In this document: positions 25,580 through 33,839 of the stretch, piece after piece | Layout of the letters: every line of letters starts with the position of its first letter | How positions within the stretch are numbered: the stretch's first letter is position 1 | Assembly: GCF_001956045.1 (NCBI RefSeq) | Contig: NZ_MRTH01000002.1 | Coordinates: 124,001-188,000 of the forward strand | Source: Paenibacillus sp. FSL H7-0331 | GTDB lineage: Bacteria; Bacillota; Bacilli; Paenibacillales; NBRC-103111 | Direction: 5' to 3' | DNA length: 64,000 nt | Translations under genes and position numbers: made by a program | Notes under the pieces: generated by a model | The model's input: the letters and a program-made list of their open reading frames with translations, nothing else | Told to the model about the DNA's origin: nothing | The model's database searches: none

Positions 25580-26605
25580 ATGGTATCAAGACAAGATGTA
25601 GCCGACCGCGCGGGAGTATCCGCAGCGGTCGTTTCTTACGTATTGAACAATCGAAATATTGTTAAGGAAACGACCAGGCAAAAAGTATTGGAGGCCGTGC
25701 TTGAGCTGAATTACAAGCCTAATCTGTTAGCACGCAGTCTGAAAACCAAGAAATCAAAGCAAATCGTTGTACTTGTTCAATTTCTCGGCAATCCCTTTGA
25801 GGCTGGCATTTTACTGCGTATTGAATCTGTAGCAAAGGAAAACGGATATTTTGTTTTTTTCCAGACATATGAGGAATCGCAGGAAGAGCAGCTGCAGGAG
25901 CTGTACATGGGGCGGGTGGATGGAATTCTATTGCTCGGGCAATCGCTGAAAGAGAGCACGATTGAGCATTTTAGTGCTATGGGAATCCCTATTGTCTCAA
26001 TAATGGAACCTGCAAAAAGGCTTCAACTGGACGGTGTTGTCGATATTGATTGGACCGATGCTATGAGGCAGCTGGTTCGGCATCTGAAGCAATATGGACA
26101 CGAACGGATCGCTTTTATGAGCGGAGGCAGCGGTAACCATCATTATGAGTGCAGATTTCGATCCTTTTTGGAGGCGCTCACCTGCGAGGGGATGCTGTTT
26201 CACTCCGGAGACAAGCTGGAGGATCCAGGGCGTTTCGAGTCGGCACACGCACAGATGAAGCAGCGATTGGAACAGACCGAGGGCAGACTCCCTTTTCAAG
26301 CGCTAATATGCGCTAACGATTTGATGGCAGCCGGCAGCCTGGCTGCTTGTCGCGAGCTCGGTATCGAGGTGCCAGGCACATTATCGATAGCAGGCTGTGA
26401 GGATATTTTGATGTCCTCACAGACGCATCCTCCGTTAACGGTGATCCATTTTCCCAGACCGGAGGCGGCTGAGCTGGCAACTTATCAACTGCTGGCCAGG
26501 ATGGAGGGAAGAGAACCACCATCTGAAACCGAACGAATGCTGGTGGGTGCACTCGTAATTCGCGATTCAACGGGCAGACGTTTGCAGAATACTGTGGTAG
26601 AATGA
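25580..26605 (+). CDS. LacI-family transcriptional regulator
   Basis: 341 residues. The N-terminal helix-turn-helix is 'SRQDVADRAGVSAAVVSYVLNNRN', including the hinge-proximal pattern of LacI/PurR proteins, followed by a periplasmic-binding-protein-like effector domain ('GRVDGILLLGQSL', 'ERIAFMSGG', 'ALICANDLMAAGSL'). The ATG at 25580 is chosen because AGGTGG (25566-25571) precedes it. Upstream in-frame codons run into the SDR gene. It sits inside the operon it probably represses, through the palindrome at 23884-23899. Confidence 0.92.
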   Translation: MVSRQDVADRAGVSAAVVSYVLNNRNIVKETTRQKVLEAVLELNYKPNLLARSLKTKKSKQIVVLVQFLGNPFEAGILLRIESVAKENGYFVFFQTYEESQEEQLQELYMGRVDGILLLGQSLKESTIEHFSAMGIPIVSIMEPAKRLQLDGVVDIDWTDAMRQLVRHLKQYGHERIAFMSGGSGNHHYECRFRSFLEALTCEGMLFHSGDKLEDPGRFESAHAQMKQRLEQTEGRLPFQALICANDLMAAGSLAACRELGIEVPGTLSIAGCEDILMSSQTHPPLTVIHFPRPEAAELATYQLLARMEGREPPSETERMLVGALVIRDSTGRRLQNTVVE

Positions 26606-26649
26606 ATGGAAATATGACAGAGAGTGATACCTATACAGGAGGATCAGCC

Positions 26650-27828
26650 ATGAAAGCTGGCAATTCCAAGCCAAGAAGAGCGATGGTTATAGGGGCTGGC
26701 ATCGGCGGATTATGTTCAGCTATTGCTTTAAGGAACGAGGGCTGGCAGGTAACTCTGTATGAGCGATCACCCGGGATACCTCAGGTTGGCGCCGGAATTG
26801 TATTGGCAGCTAATGCAATGAAGGCACTCCGCAGGCTGGGTGCAGCCGATCAGGTTCAGGCAGAGGGGGCTCCTATAGGAAAAGCGGAGATCCGAACTTG
26901 GGACGGAAGGCTGCTGGTCGATTTGCCTACCACTCAACAAGCCATAAAATATGGGACGTCCAGCTACATCATTCATCGGGTTACTCTGCAATCCATTTTA
27001 TTAGATGTTTTGGGTGCAATGGCAGATGTGCAATTTAACAAAAAGCTCGTCGGCTGGACACAGGATCAAGATCGGGTAACAGCGACTTTTGAAGATGGAT
27101 GTACAGCGGACGGCGAGCTCTTGATAGGTGCGGACGGCATTCGTTCCAAGGTGAGAGGACAACTGCCTGGACACACACCGCTTCGTTATTCCGGATTCAC
27201 GGCGCTACGTGGCATTTCCGTGTTCGAGGATCAGCGCTACCCGTTAGACATTGGCGGTGGTTTTGAAGCCTGGGGGTACGGCAAGCGGTTTGGCTTTACG
27301 CATCTTGGTAACGGACGCATCTACTGGTTTGCAGCGATCAATTCCAGTGAAGGTATTCCACATCCGGCAGCAGAACGAAAGCAGCTGGCACTTTCGACAT
27401 TTCGCGGCTGGTATCAACCAATCGAGTCCGTTATTGCTGCAGCTGAGGAGGATTCTATTCTTTCTCACGATATTTATGATTGCAGCCCTATAGGACGATG
27501 GACAGAGGGAAGAGTTGCTTTACTCGGTGATGCGGCACATCCGATGCTGCCTAATTTAGGTCAAGGTGGTGCTCAGGCTATGGAGGATGCGTTAGTGCTG
27601 TCACAATGCTTGCAATCCGTGGACACTGACATTCCTGCAGCTCATCAGCAATATGAACAACGTCGCCTTGCACGCGCAACCAAGGTGGTGCGTCAATCGC
27701 GACTCATGGCAAAAGTCGTTCAAACGGAAATTCCAGCAGCGATCTTTGTAAGAAACCGGCTGCTGCGTATGATTCCACCCAGCATGCATGTCAAACGATT
27801 TGACTGGCTGGTCGGATATGAGGTTTAG
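26650..27828 (+). CDS. FAD-dependent aromatic-ring-type monooxygenase
   Basis: Group A flavoprotein monooxygenase, 392 residues. It has the Rossmann G-A-G-I-G-G-L motif near the N-terminus, the second FAD motif G-D-A-A-H-P in 'ALLGDAAHPMLPNLGQGGAQAMEDA', and a 'DG' fingerprint in 'LLIGADGIRSKVR'. It resembles salicylate or 6-hydroxynicotinate 3-monooxygenases, but such substrate labels are not reliable from motifs. The ATG at 26650 has AGGAGG 7 bases upstream, so the earlier ATG at 26602, which would overlap lacI, is less likely. The MFS gene follows after 21 bases. Confidence 0.9.
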   Translation: MKAGNSKPRRAMVIGAGIGGLCSAIALRNEGWQVTLYERSPGIPQVGAGIVLAANAMKALRRLGAADQVQAEGAPIGKAEIRTWDGRLLVDLPTTQQAIKYGTSSYIIHRVTLQSILLDVLGAMADVQFNKKLVGWTQDQDRVTATFEDGCTADGELLIGADGIRSKVRGQLPGHTPLRYSGFTALRGISVFEDQRYPLDIGGGFEAWGYGKRFGFTHLGNGRIYWFAAINSSEGIPHPAAERKQLALSTFRGWYQPIESVIAAAEEDSILSHDIYDCSPIGRWTEGRVALLGDAAHPMLPNLGQGGAQAMEDALVLSQCLQSVDTDIPAAHQQYEQRRLARATKVVRQSRLMAKVVQTEIPAAIFVRNRLLRMIPPSMHVKRFDWLVGYEV

Positions 27829-27849
27829 AGAAAAAGGAGAGTACCGACT

Positions 27850-29061
27850 GTGGCAAAAGCACAAAATCAATCAGCACCAATCCAGACAACCGTATTTCCG
27901 ATTTTATTCGCGATCAGTATTGTTCATTTATTGAACGATACGATGCAATCCAGTGTATCCGCGTTATTCCCGATTCTAAAGGATTCCTTGCAGCTCAGTT
28001 ACACGCAAATCGGGATGATTGCATTGGCAATGAATGTGACCGCTTCGCTCATTCAACCGCTTGTCGGTTATTATGCCGATATTCGGCCGCGTCCTTATAT
28101 TTTACCTATAGGCGTATGTTTTACCTTAGTAGGAGTAGTTGGATTGGCGCTGGCACCTTACTATGCAATTATCTTATTTGCGGTAATAGCCATGGGGATT
28201 GGTTCCGCTATATTTCACCCCGAATCCTCACGGGTAGCTTATTTGGCTGCAGGAGCGAGAAGAGGACTGGCACAGTCGATTTTCCAGGTAGGCGGTAATA
28301 TCGGGAGTGCATTGGGTCCCATTATGACGGCTGTCGTATTTGTTTCCATCGGTCAATTCGGTGTGATCTGGCTAACCTTTGCAGCCATTATTGCGATCAT
28401 TATTCAATTTAATGTGGCTCGATGGTACAGTCGACAGGATATTCGTCCGAGACCCAAAGCCAAAACAGTTACGGCTGGAAGCAGCAAGGCAGGCTTGACA
28501 CCTGCACAAATTTCTTGGGCAATTGTCATTCTTGTATTTCTTGTATTTACGAAGCATGTGTATATGTCGGGTATTACGAGCTACTATACTTTCTTCTTAA
28601 TTGAGGATTATGGGGTTACCGTGAGTAATGCGCAATGGTTTTTATTTGCTTTTCTAGTCGCTTCAGCAGCGGGGACCTTCATTGGCGGACCGCTTGCAGA
28701 CCGTTACGGTCGTCGCAATATTATTTGGTTCTCGATATTTGGAACAGCTCCGTTTTCGATTATGCTGCCATATGCGAATCTGTTCTGGTCAGGTGTATTG
28801 TGTGTATGCGCCGGTTTTGTACTCTCTTCGGCATTTTCGATTATTGTCGTCTATGCGCAGGAGCTGCTGCCTGGTAAAGTAGGGTTGATCTCAGGTTTGT
28901 TCTTCGGTCTGGCATTTGGTATCGGTGGACTTGGATCGGCGGCATTAGGCTGGGTTGCGGATGCTACAAGTATTTCCTTTATCATGAAGCTGGTTGCTTA
29001 TTTACCTCTGTTAGGCATATTGGCTATTTTATTACCCAAGGATAAAAAAGTGCTTGCATAA
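27850..29061 (+). CDS. MFS transporter, fosmidomycin-resistance (Fsr) type
   Basis: 403-residue major facilitator with 12 predicted helices. The start 'ISIVHLLNDTMQSSVSALFPIL' and 'IFHPESSRVAYLAAG' followed by 'SIFQVGGNIGSALGP' are characteristic of the Fsr/YfnC exporter group. The GTG start at 27850 has an AAGGAG site. As last gene of the PhyH-SDR-LacI-FMO operon, it probably exports the substrate or a toxic intermediate, or imports the compound to be degraded. Direction cannot be told from sequence. Confidence 0.9.
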   Translation: MAKAQNQSAPIQTTVFPILFAISIVHLLNDTMQSSVSALFPILKDSLQLSYTQIGMIALAMNVTASLIQPLVGYYADIRPRPYILPIGVCFTLVGVVGLALAPYYAIILFAVIAMGIGSAIFHPESSRVAYLAAGARRGLAQSIFQVGGNIGSALGPIMTAVVFVSIGQFGVIWLTFAAIIAIIIQFNVARWYSRQDIRPRPKAKTVTAGSSKAGLTPAQISWAIVILVFLVFTKHVYMSGITSYYTFFLIEDYGVTVSNAQWFLFAFLVASAAGTFIGGPLADRYGRRNIIWFSIFGTAPFSIMLPYANLFWSGVLCVCAGFVLSSAFSIIVVYAQELLPGKVGLISGLFFGLAFGIGGLGSAALGWVADATSISFIMKLVAYLPLLGILAILLPKDKKVLA

Positions 29062-29114
29062 GCTTCAGGAATGCGTTGAAATAGAGGTATATCCGAATAA
29101 GGAGAGGATGAGCC

Positions 29115-29306
29115 ATGTATTTATTAGCCATTCTGCTGCCACCGCTCGCGGTGCTGCTCTGCGGTAAGCCATTTCAGGCATTGATAAATCTAATATTGAC
29201 TTTATGTTTCTGGCTTCCTGGAGTCATTCATGCCATCATGGTAGTCAGTGATGCTAAAAGCAATAAAAGAATGGAACAATTAGCAAGATCGATGAAAAAT
29301 AAATAA
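29115..29306 (+). CDS. YqaE/Pmp3-family small membrane protein
   Basis: 63 residues with two hydrophobic segments. 'LLAILLPPLAVLLCGKPFQALINLILTLC' followed by 'FWLPGVIHAIMVV' is the Pmp3/UPF0057 pattern, which is associated with membrane potential and salt or cold stress. A GGAGAGG site precedes the ATG. The short basic C-terminal tail is cytoplasmic by the positive-inside rule. A degenerate copy of the hairpin repeat described at 42.7 and 62.4 kb follows within 8 bases of its stop. Confidence 0.85.
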   Translation: MYLLAILLPPLAVLLCGKPFQALINLILTLCFWLPGVIHAIMVVSDAKSNKRMEQLARSMKNK

Positions 29307-29313
29307 CCGAACT

Positions 29314-29333
29314 AAGCTTTCTACGAAAACTCT
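29314..29333 (+). repeat. degenerate copy of the short hairpin repeat
   Basis: AAGCTTTCTACGAAAACTCT matches the central part of the 62437 repeat unit (AAGTTTTCTACGAAAAC) with one difference in 17 bases. The TTT-CTACG-AAA stem is retained. It lies 20 bases before the methyltransferase start. Confidence 0.4.
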
Positions 29334-29354
29334 CGGAATCGGGCTGATATACGA

Positions 29355-30035
29355 ATGAACCCTCGCGAGCTGTACGGTGATATCGATATTTATTTGTTCG
29401 ATCAGCTGTTAAAGGGTCGAATTGTGAAAGGCATGCGGATTCTGGATGCAGGCTGTGGCTCTGGACGTAATCTGGTTTATTTCCTGCGCAACGGGTTCGA
29501 GGTGTATGCCATTGACCACTCGGAGGAAGCGATAGCAGATGTACGCAGGCTTGGGGCTGAGCTGGCTGCGGACTGGTCGGCTGAATATGCCCAGGTCCAA
29601 TCCATCGATAAAATAAGCTTTCTCAATGAAAGCTTTGATGTCGTGATCAGTAATGCCGTGCTGCACTTTGCTGATCATGATGCGCATTTCCAGCGTATGC
29701 TGTATGAGCTGTGGAGGGTGCTTCGTCCAGGTGGCCTGCTGTTTGTCAGATTGGCTTCGTCCATTGGCATTGAAGACAGGGTGATACCGCTTGGACAGCA
29801 TCGTTACCGATTGCCTGACCGGAGCATACGTTTTCTTGTGGACGAGGAGCGGTTGTTAAAGATGACCGAGAAGCTGCAAGGTATTCTGCTAGAACCACTC
29901 AAAACCGTTAATGTTGCGAATCAGCGCTGTATGACGACCTGGGTAATGAAAAAACCGCACATTTTATTTTTCGACCCGATTGAGGAGATGCAGCACGAGC
30001 AGGATAGATCTCCGGAGCCCACCTCCTTTTCATGA
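29355..30035 (+). CDS. class I SAM-dependent methyltransferase
   Basis: 226 residues. The SAM-binding motif I is D-A-G-C-G-S-G-R-N in 'MRILDAGCGSGRNLVYFLRNGF', followed by 'AIDHSEEAI' (motif II acid) and 'VLRPGGLLFVRLAS' (motif post-III). It resembles TehB-like or UbiE-like small-molecule methyltransferases; the acceptor is unknown. The start region lacks a strong SD. The region 5' carries a degenerate hairpin repeat. A clean terminator follows at 30071. Confidence 0.85.
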   Translation: MNPRELYGDIDIYLFDQLLKGRIVKGMRILDAGCGSGRNLVYFLRNGFEVYAIDHSEEAIADVRRLGAELAADWSAEYAQVQSIDKISFLNESFDVVISNAVLHFADHDAHFQRMLYELWRVLRPGGLLFVRLASSIGIEDRVIPLGQHRYRLPDRSIRFLVDEERLLKMTEKLQGILLEPLKTVNVANQRCMTTWVMKKPHILFFDPIEEMQHEQDRSPEPTSFS

Positions 30036-30070
30036 TGGAATCTTTTATTGTACAACGCATAAGAACCATG

Positions 30071-30093
30071 AGGCTGCCACGGCAGCCTTTTTT
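30071..30093 (+). terminator. rho-independent terminator
   Basis: AGGCTGCC-AC-GGCAGCCT followed by a run of T. A compact, strong intrinsic terminator after the methyltransferase gene. Confidence 0.85.
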
Positions 30094-30208
30094 GTATGAG
30101 GTGAAGCAGATCGGCAAAAAACAATCAAATAAAAAAGCTATTAGTGAACTTTAATCAGGCGACGAACCAATATAGGGTGATTTATTAAGATAGGAGGCTG
30201 GCCGCCCT

Positions 30209-30787
30209 ATGACAGACCAAGAAATGTACCCATTGCTCCTCCGGATGAGCAGTGGCGACAAAGAAGCCTTTCGCACTGTGTATGAGCTTACTCAGCATTC
30301 GGTTTATCGTACCGTGTACTTTTTGCTCAACAATAAGCAGGATGCCGGTGATGTCACAAGCGAGGTTTACATGGAGCTGCTGAAGTCCATCCCGAATTAT
30401 GATGCCCGACAGTCCTTCCACCGCTGGCTGAACGGTCTCGCTGTTCGGCAAGTGAACAACTGGAACAGGAAGCTGTGGCGCCGTTACCGCTTGTTCAACC
30501 GCAATAAAGAGTTGAGACGGGAAGAAACAGCAATCCGGACAGAAGAGCAGGTACTTCATAATGAGACGAGCGAAGAGCTGTTGGCACAAGTTTTACAACT
30601 GTCTTACAAGCTCCGAAGTGTAATTATCCTACGGTATTACGATGATTACAGTCTGGAGGAAATCGCTCGGGTTCTGGATATTCCGCTCAGTACCGTCAAG
30701 TCGAGGTTACGTCTTGGTTTAGAAAAGCTTCGTAAAAACACGGATCTAGCACTGTCCGTCAAGGAGGAGACCATTCATGTCCATTGA
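30209..30787 (+). CDS. ECF-like RNA polymerase sigma factor (SigY/SigV-like layout)
   Basis: 192-residue sigma-70 family factor with region 2 ('DKEAFRTVYELTQHSVYRTVYFLLNNKQDAGDVTSEVYMELLKSI') and region 4 helix-turn-helix ('LRSVIILRYYDDYSLEEIARVLDIPLSTVKSRLRLGLEKLRK') and no regions 1 or 3, as expected for ECF factors. It overlaps the downstream membrane protein gene by 11 bases, the classical sigma/anti-sigma arrangement. A start GGAGG site lies about 13 bases upstream. The target regulon is unknown. Confidence 0.88.
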   Translation: MTDQEMYPLLLRMSSGDKEAFRTVYELTQHSVYRTVYFLLNNKQDAGDVTSEVYMELLKSIPNYDARQSFHRWLNGLAVRQVNNWNRKLWRRYRLFNRNKELRREETAIRTEEQVLHNETSEELLAQVLQLSYKLRSVIILRYYDDYSLEEIARVLDIPLSTVKSRLRLGLEKLRKNTDLALSVKEETIHVH

Positions 30788-31781
30788 ACAACGTTTGACT
30801 GACGAACTGAAGCGCCAAGGCAAGTCCATTCAATGCCCCGCCGCAGTCGGTGTTCGAACCGAGCAGCTGTTTGATCAAAGATTTGCCGACAAGCTCTCCA
30901 AGGGCAATGGCGCTTCGGTATTTGCCAAACCAAGACGCTATTCTCAAGCTATAATGATTGCACTGTGTTTACTTCTATTCTCGGGAATTGCTTATGCGTC
31001 AACCCTGCTTTATCAATTAAATGACGGAACCTTCAGCTTTCAGGTTTCTTCGAATACACAGAAGACCCTTGATGCTCAGCAGACACAAGCCGTACGGGAG
31101 CGCATCAATCAGGTTCGACAACAATTGGCGTCTGGTGAATCTGCTGTGGTCTATGTACCTGAGTTGAATAAGATTAAGCTGCCGCCGCTTGTCAAGGTCA
31201 ACCAGCCGCAAAGCTATACGAATATAGAAGTCTGGCAAAAGCAGCTTGTCGGCGGTCCGGGTTTGTACAAATTACCGGATAAGCTTCCAGAGGGCTTTGC
31301 ATTTACAGAAGGGAGAACAGTACTCCCTATCGGAGCTATCGACACAGATACATTACGCGACAATCTGGAGACGTTGAAGAAACAATCCAAGGATGTCGCT
31401 GCAGGAATTGCCTGGAAAAAGCTTACTGCGGACAGAACTCATGCACAAAGCTTTGGCGCGCAAGAAATTCCCAACTTGATTTATCAAAATACTAAAGGGG
31501 ATCAAATCCAGATTTATTATCAGCTTATTCCTGATGGTGAAAAGGAGAAAACAGTACAAGCGCATATAACGGGCATTGAGCAAGTGGGAAAAATAAACCT
31601 GAAAGGCAAAGAGGCCTACTATTCGGTTAACAACCATGCGTTTCTGAGTCCATCTAACCAGTCCCAGGCACTCACTTGGATCGGACAGGAAAACGGTCAA
31701 ATCGTGCTTTATTCTGTCATTAGTGAATCGGTGGGTGTGAGCAAGCAGGATTTGGTATTTACAGCGGAACATATGAAATGA
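30777..31781 (+). CDS. probable anti-sigma factor, single-pass membrane protein
   Basis: 334 residues. A cytoplasmic N-terminal segment of about 60 residues is followed by one transmembrane helix ('AIMIALCLLLFSGIAYASTLLY') and a large external domain. The C-terminal part ('ALTWIGQENGQIVLYSVISESVGVSKQDLVFTAEHMK') resembles DUF4367-type anti-sigma ectodomains. The start overlaps the sigma gene by 11 bases, indicating coupled translation. The role as an anti-sigma factor is inferred from gene order and topology; there is no zinc-anti-sigma HxxxCxxC motif. Confidence 0.72.
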   Translation: MSIEQRLTDELKRQGKSIQCPAAVGVRTEQLFDQRFADKLSKGNGASVFAKPRRYSQAIMIALCLLLFSGIAYASTLLYQLNDGTFSFQVSSNTQKTLDAQQTQAVRERINQVRQQLASGESAVVYVPELNKIKLPPLVKVNQPQSYTNIEVWQKQLVGGPGLYKLPDKLPEGFAFTEGRTVLPIGAIDTDTLRDNLETLKKQSKDVAAGIAWKKLTADRTHAQSFGAQEIPNLIYQNTKGDQIQIYYQLIPDGEKEKTVQAHITGIEQVGKINLKGKEAYYSVNNHAFLSPSNQSQALTWIGQENGQIVLYSVISESVGVSKQDLVFTAEHMK

Positions 31782-31925
31782 TTGACTAGATGTTTGGTCA
31801 TCTCATGGAGGTTTTTGTCGAATATAACAGGTTCGGAAGAAATTTTGTGACGAAATAAGTTTAATTTCCTCTCAATAGGCCAACAATGACTAAGGAACTT
31901 TGATTGAACCTTTGGAGGGAATCAC

Positions 31926-32543
31926 ATGAGTAGAAATAGAAACAGGGGATTTGCGTTATTAAGCTGTATCATGCTATTGTCAGGCTGTGAATGGAGCAAC
32001 CAGCCGACTTTGGCTGAACGCACACCGCAGCATGGTCATCAGGCAGAAAGTGCAGCTGTCTCAACAGCAACCGAAATGGCCAAGGATTCAGGACCGATGA
32101 TCAAGCGGATTGACATCATCAACAGCAAGGGGATCAAGACGGGAACTGCCGTGTTATCCTCCATTCCAGAGGGTGTCAAGATGCAGGTCGAGGTTACAGG
32201 AATAGCGCCTGGCAAGCATGGCATTCACATCCATCAGTACGGCGTGTGCACAGGTCCGGATTTCAAGACAGCTGGAGAGCATTTAAATCCAGAAGGCAAG
32301 AAGCATGGCTTCAATAATCCTCAGGGACCACACGCTGGCGATCTTTTGAATCTGGAGGTTGGCGCTGATGGAAAAGGTCGTGCGGAGCTCGTCAACAAGA
32401 TGGTAACGCTCGATAAGGATAAAGCCAATTCCTTGTTGAAGCAGGGTGGTACGTCTTTGGTCATCCATGAAGCGGAAGATGATTATATGACCGATCCTTC
32501 AGGAAACTCCGGAGCTCGTATTGCTTGCGGTGTTATCCTGTAA
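31926..32543 (+). CDS. sodC: Cu,Zn superoxide dismutase-like lipoprotein
   Basis: 205-residue secreted lipoprotein: the signal peptide ends in L-S-G-C with Cys21 as lipidation site. The mature domain follows the Cu,Zn-SOD fold with 'HGIHIHQYGVC' (two copper-type histidines), 'GEHLNP', 'KKHGF', 'PHAGDL' (histidine and aspartate for zinc) and 'LVIHEAEDDY' (fourth copper-type histidine), so the full ligand set appears present. The disulfide cysteines in 'GVCTG' and 'RIACGV' are also there. It would detoxify superoxide at the outer face of the membrane. GGAGGG precedes the ATG and a strong terminator follows. Confidence 0.88.
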   Translation: MSRNRNRGFALLSCIMLLSGCEWSNQPTLAERTPQHGHQAESAAVSTATEMAKDSGPMIKRIDIINSKGIKTGTAVLSSIPEGVKMQVEVTGIAPGKHGIHIHQYGVCTGPDFKTAGEHLNPEGKKHGFNNPQGPHAGDLLNLEVGADGKGRAELVNKMVTLDKDKANSLLKQGGTSLVIHEAEDDYMTDPSGNSGARIACGVIL

Positions 32544-32600
32544 TTTGTTTTGGGAATTGTGAAGGATTGCTGCATCCCTTAAACCTGTGTTAAGATGTTT

Positions 32601-32648
32601 AAACCCGCCTTCGGGGCTTTAAGAAGCCCCTAGTGGTGGGTTTTTTTT
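32601..32648 (+). terminator. strong rho-independent terminator of sodC
   Basis: AAACCC and GGGTTT form the outer stem and GGGGCTT/AAGCCCC the inner one around a TAAG loop, followed by eight T residues. Confidence 0.9.
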
Positions 32649-32679
32649 GGACATTTATCCTCTTAAGGGAGCTGCAGGA

Positions 32680-33756
32680 ATGAAGTTTGACATCGAATGT
32701 ATATCTTTTTTTGTGATTCAGATCGAGGGGGAAGAAGAGCAGGGCGGTAAACGATATAAGCATTATCAGACGCTCGACGGTGACGATTATGCAGATAGTG
32801 AGCTCAGCTCCTTTCTAGGTGGAGAATTCTCCAAAATTGCCAAGCGTCACGCTGAACGTAACCCGAAAGCCGAGCAGGTGCCTACAAAAATCGGTCGATT
32901 CGCTGTGGAGCCGGGCTATGATTTGGACAGCAATCCTAACTATAATTTATTTGCGCGGCTGCGTATGGCGGATACGATGGATACCTATATCGAGCATGCC
33001 GAAGCTTTGGTGCAGGCCTATATGGATACGAGTGCAATCCGCGGCGGAGCGATGTTCATTGCTCGTGCCAAGCTGAGTCAATTGTTCGACGAACCGTTTA
33101 TATTTGTATTGAAGTGTGATTTTGAACAAAAAATCGCTCGTATCACGGATGAAAGAAGCTTGCTTAACAAGGTTGAGATGGCGATCAATGCCAAAAATAT
33201 GAAGTCGATCATGTACCCGCACATGCCGGAGGAAGGAATGCTGGAGCCGTGGGAGCTGAAGATCCATCAATCCTCACATGCCCGATATTTCGAGGATTTC
33301 CTGAAATATGTGGAATATGAGAAATCGCAGCCGGAAATATTGAATGAACAGGTGCTTGGCTTTGTTCACCAATATATCGAGCAGGTATATGAGGACAATG
33401 AGGAAGCACGTGAGAAAGAGACACAGGAGATGGAAGTATGGGCTTACAGCGAGAAGCGTGAGCTACAGGAGAAATGGTCACACGAACAAGTAATGGAGGC
33501 GTCCTCGGTATTGGTTGAACAGCAGCCGGAGCTGGAGATGAAGCTGAAGCTTGGCAATATGACGGTTCGAGCGTTATTGGCCGATTTTGGCGACCGTCTG
33601 CATATTGCGAAGCTGGGGGATCGCTACGTAGTCGTGTTGGAGGGCGAGGGCCTGATGTTCGACAAAGGTATTTTGCCTGTTGAGCTGCTGCAGCCGGAGC
33701 CGTTGGAGCAAATTGTGGATCGGATCAAGAGCAAGGCAGAGGAAGAAGCTGGTTAG
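32680..33756 (+). CDS. conserved Bacillales protein, DUF3900-like, unknown function
   Basis: 358 residues, cytoplasmic, strongly acidic and helix-rich. The opening 'MKFDIECISFFVIQIEGEEEQGGKRYKHYQTLDGDDYADSEL' resembles the DUF3900 family as I recall it; that label was not checked. No catalytic motif is recognised. The ATG at 32680 is the family-like start, with AGGAATG just 5'. An in-frame TTG at 32647 lies within the terminator T run of sodC and is rejected. It is convergent with a membrane protein gene across a 20-bp-arm palindrome. Confidence 0.75.
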   Translation: MKFDIECISFFVIQIEGEEEQGGKRYKHYQTLDGDDYADSELSSFLGGEFSKIAKRHAERNPKAEQVPTKIGRFAVEPGYDLDSNPNYNLFARLRMADTMDTYIEHAEALVQAYMDTSAIRGGAMFIARAKLSQLFDEPFIFVLKCDFEQKIARITDERSLLNKVEMAINAKNMKSIMYPHMPEEGMLEPWELKIHQSSHARYFEDFLKYVEYEKSQPEILNEQVLGFVHQYIEQVYEDNEEAREKETQEMEVWAYSEKRELQEKWSHEQVMEASSVLVEQQPELEMKLKLGNMTVRALLADFGDRLHIAKLGDRYVVVLEGEGLMFDKGILPVELLQPEPLEQIVDRIKSKAEEEAG

Positions 33757-33767
33757 TTTTAATAGCA

Positions 33768-33823
33768 AATCACGTATAAAAGGAACAAGCGTTAAGAGCA
33801 GCCTGTTCCTTTTATACGTGATT
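33768..33823. terminator. perfect 20-bp-arm palindrome between convergent genes
   Basis: AATCACGTATAAAAGGAACA (33768-33787) is perfectly repeated in inverted order at 33804-33823 around a 16-base loop. The placement between converging genes suggests a bidirectional terminator, though the T tracts sit inside the stem rather than after it. Confidence 0.65.
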
Positions 33824-33839
33824 GTGATGAGCTGTATAA

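Noticed and set aside
30140..30208. ECF-type autoregulatory promoter before the sigma factor gene
   Set aside because: A TGAACTTT element is present, but no -10 of the CGTC type is found at the expected spacing.
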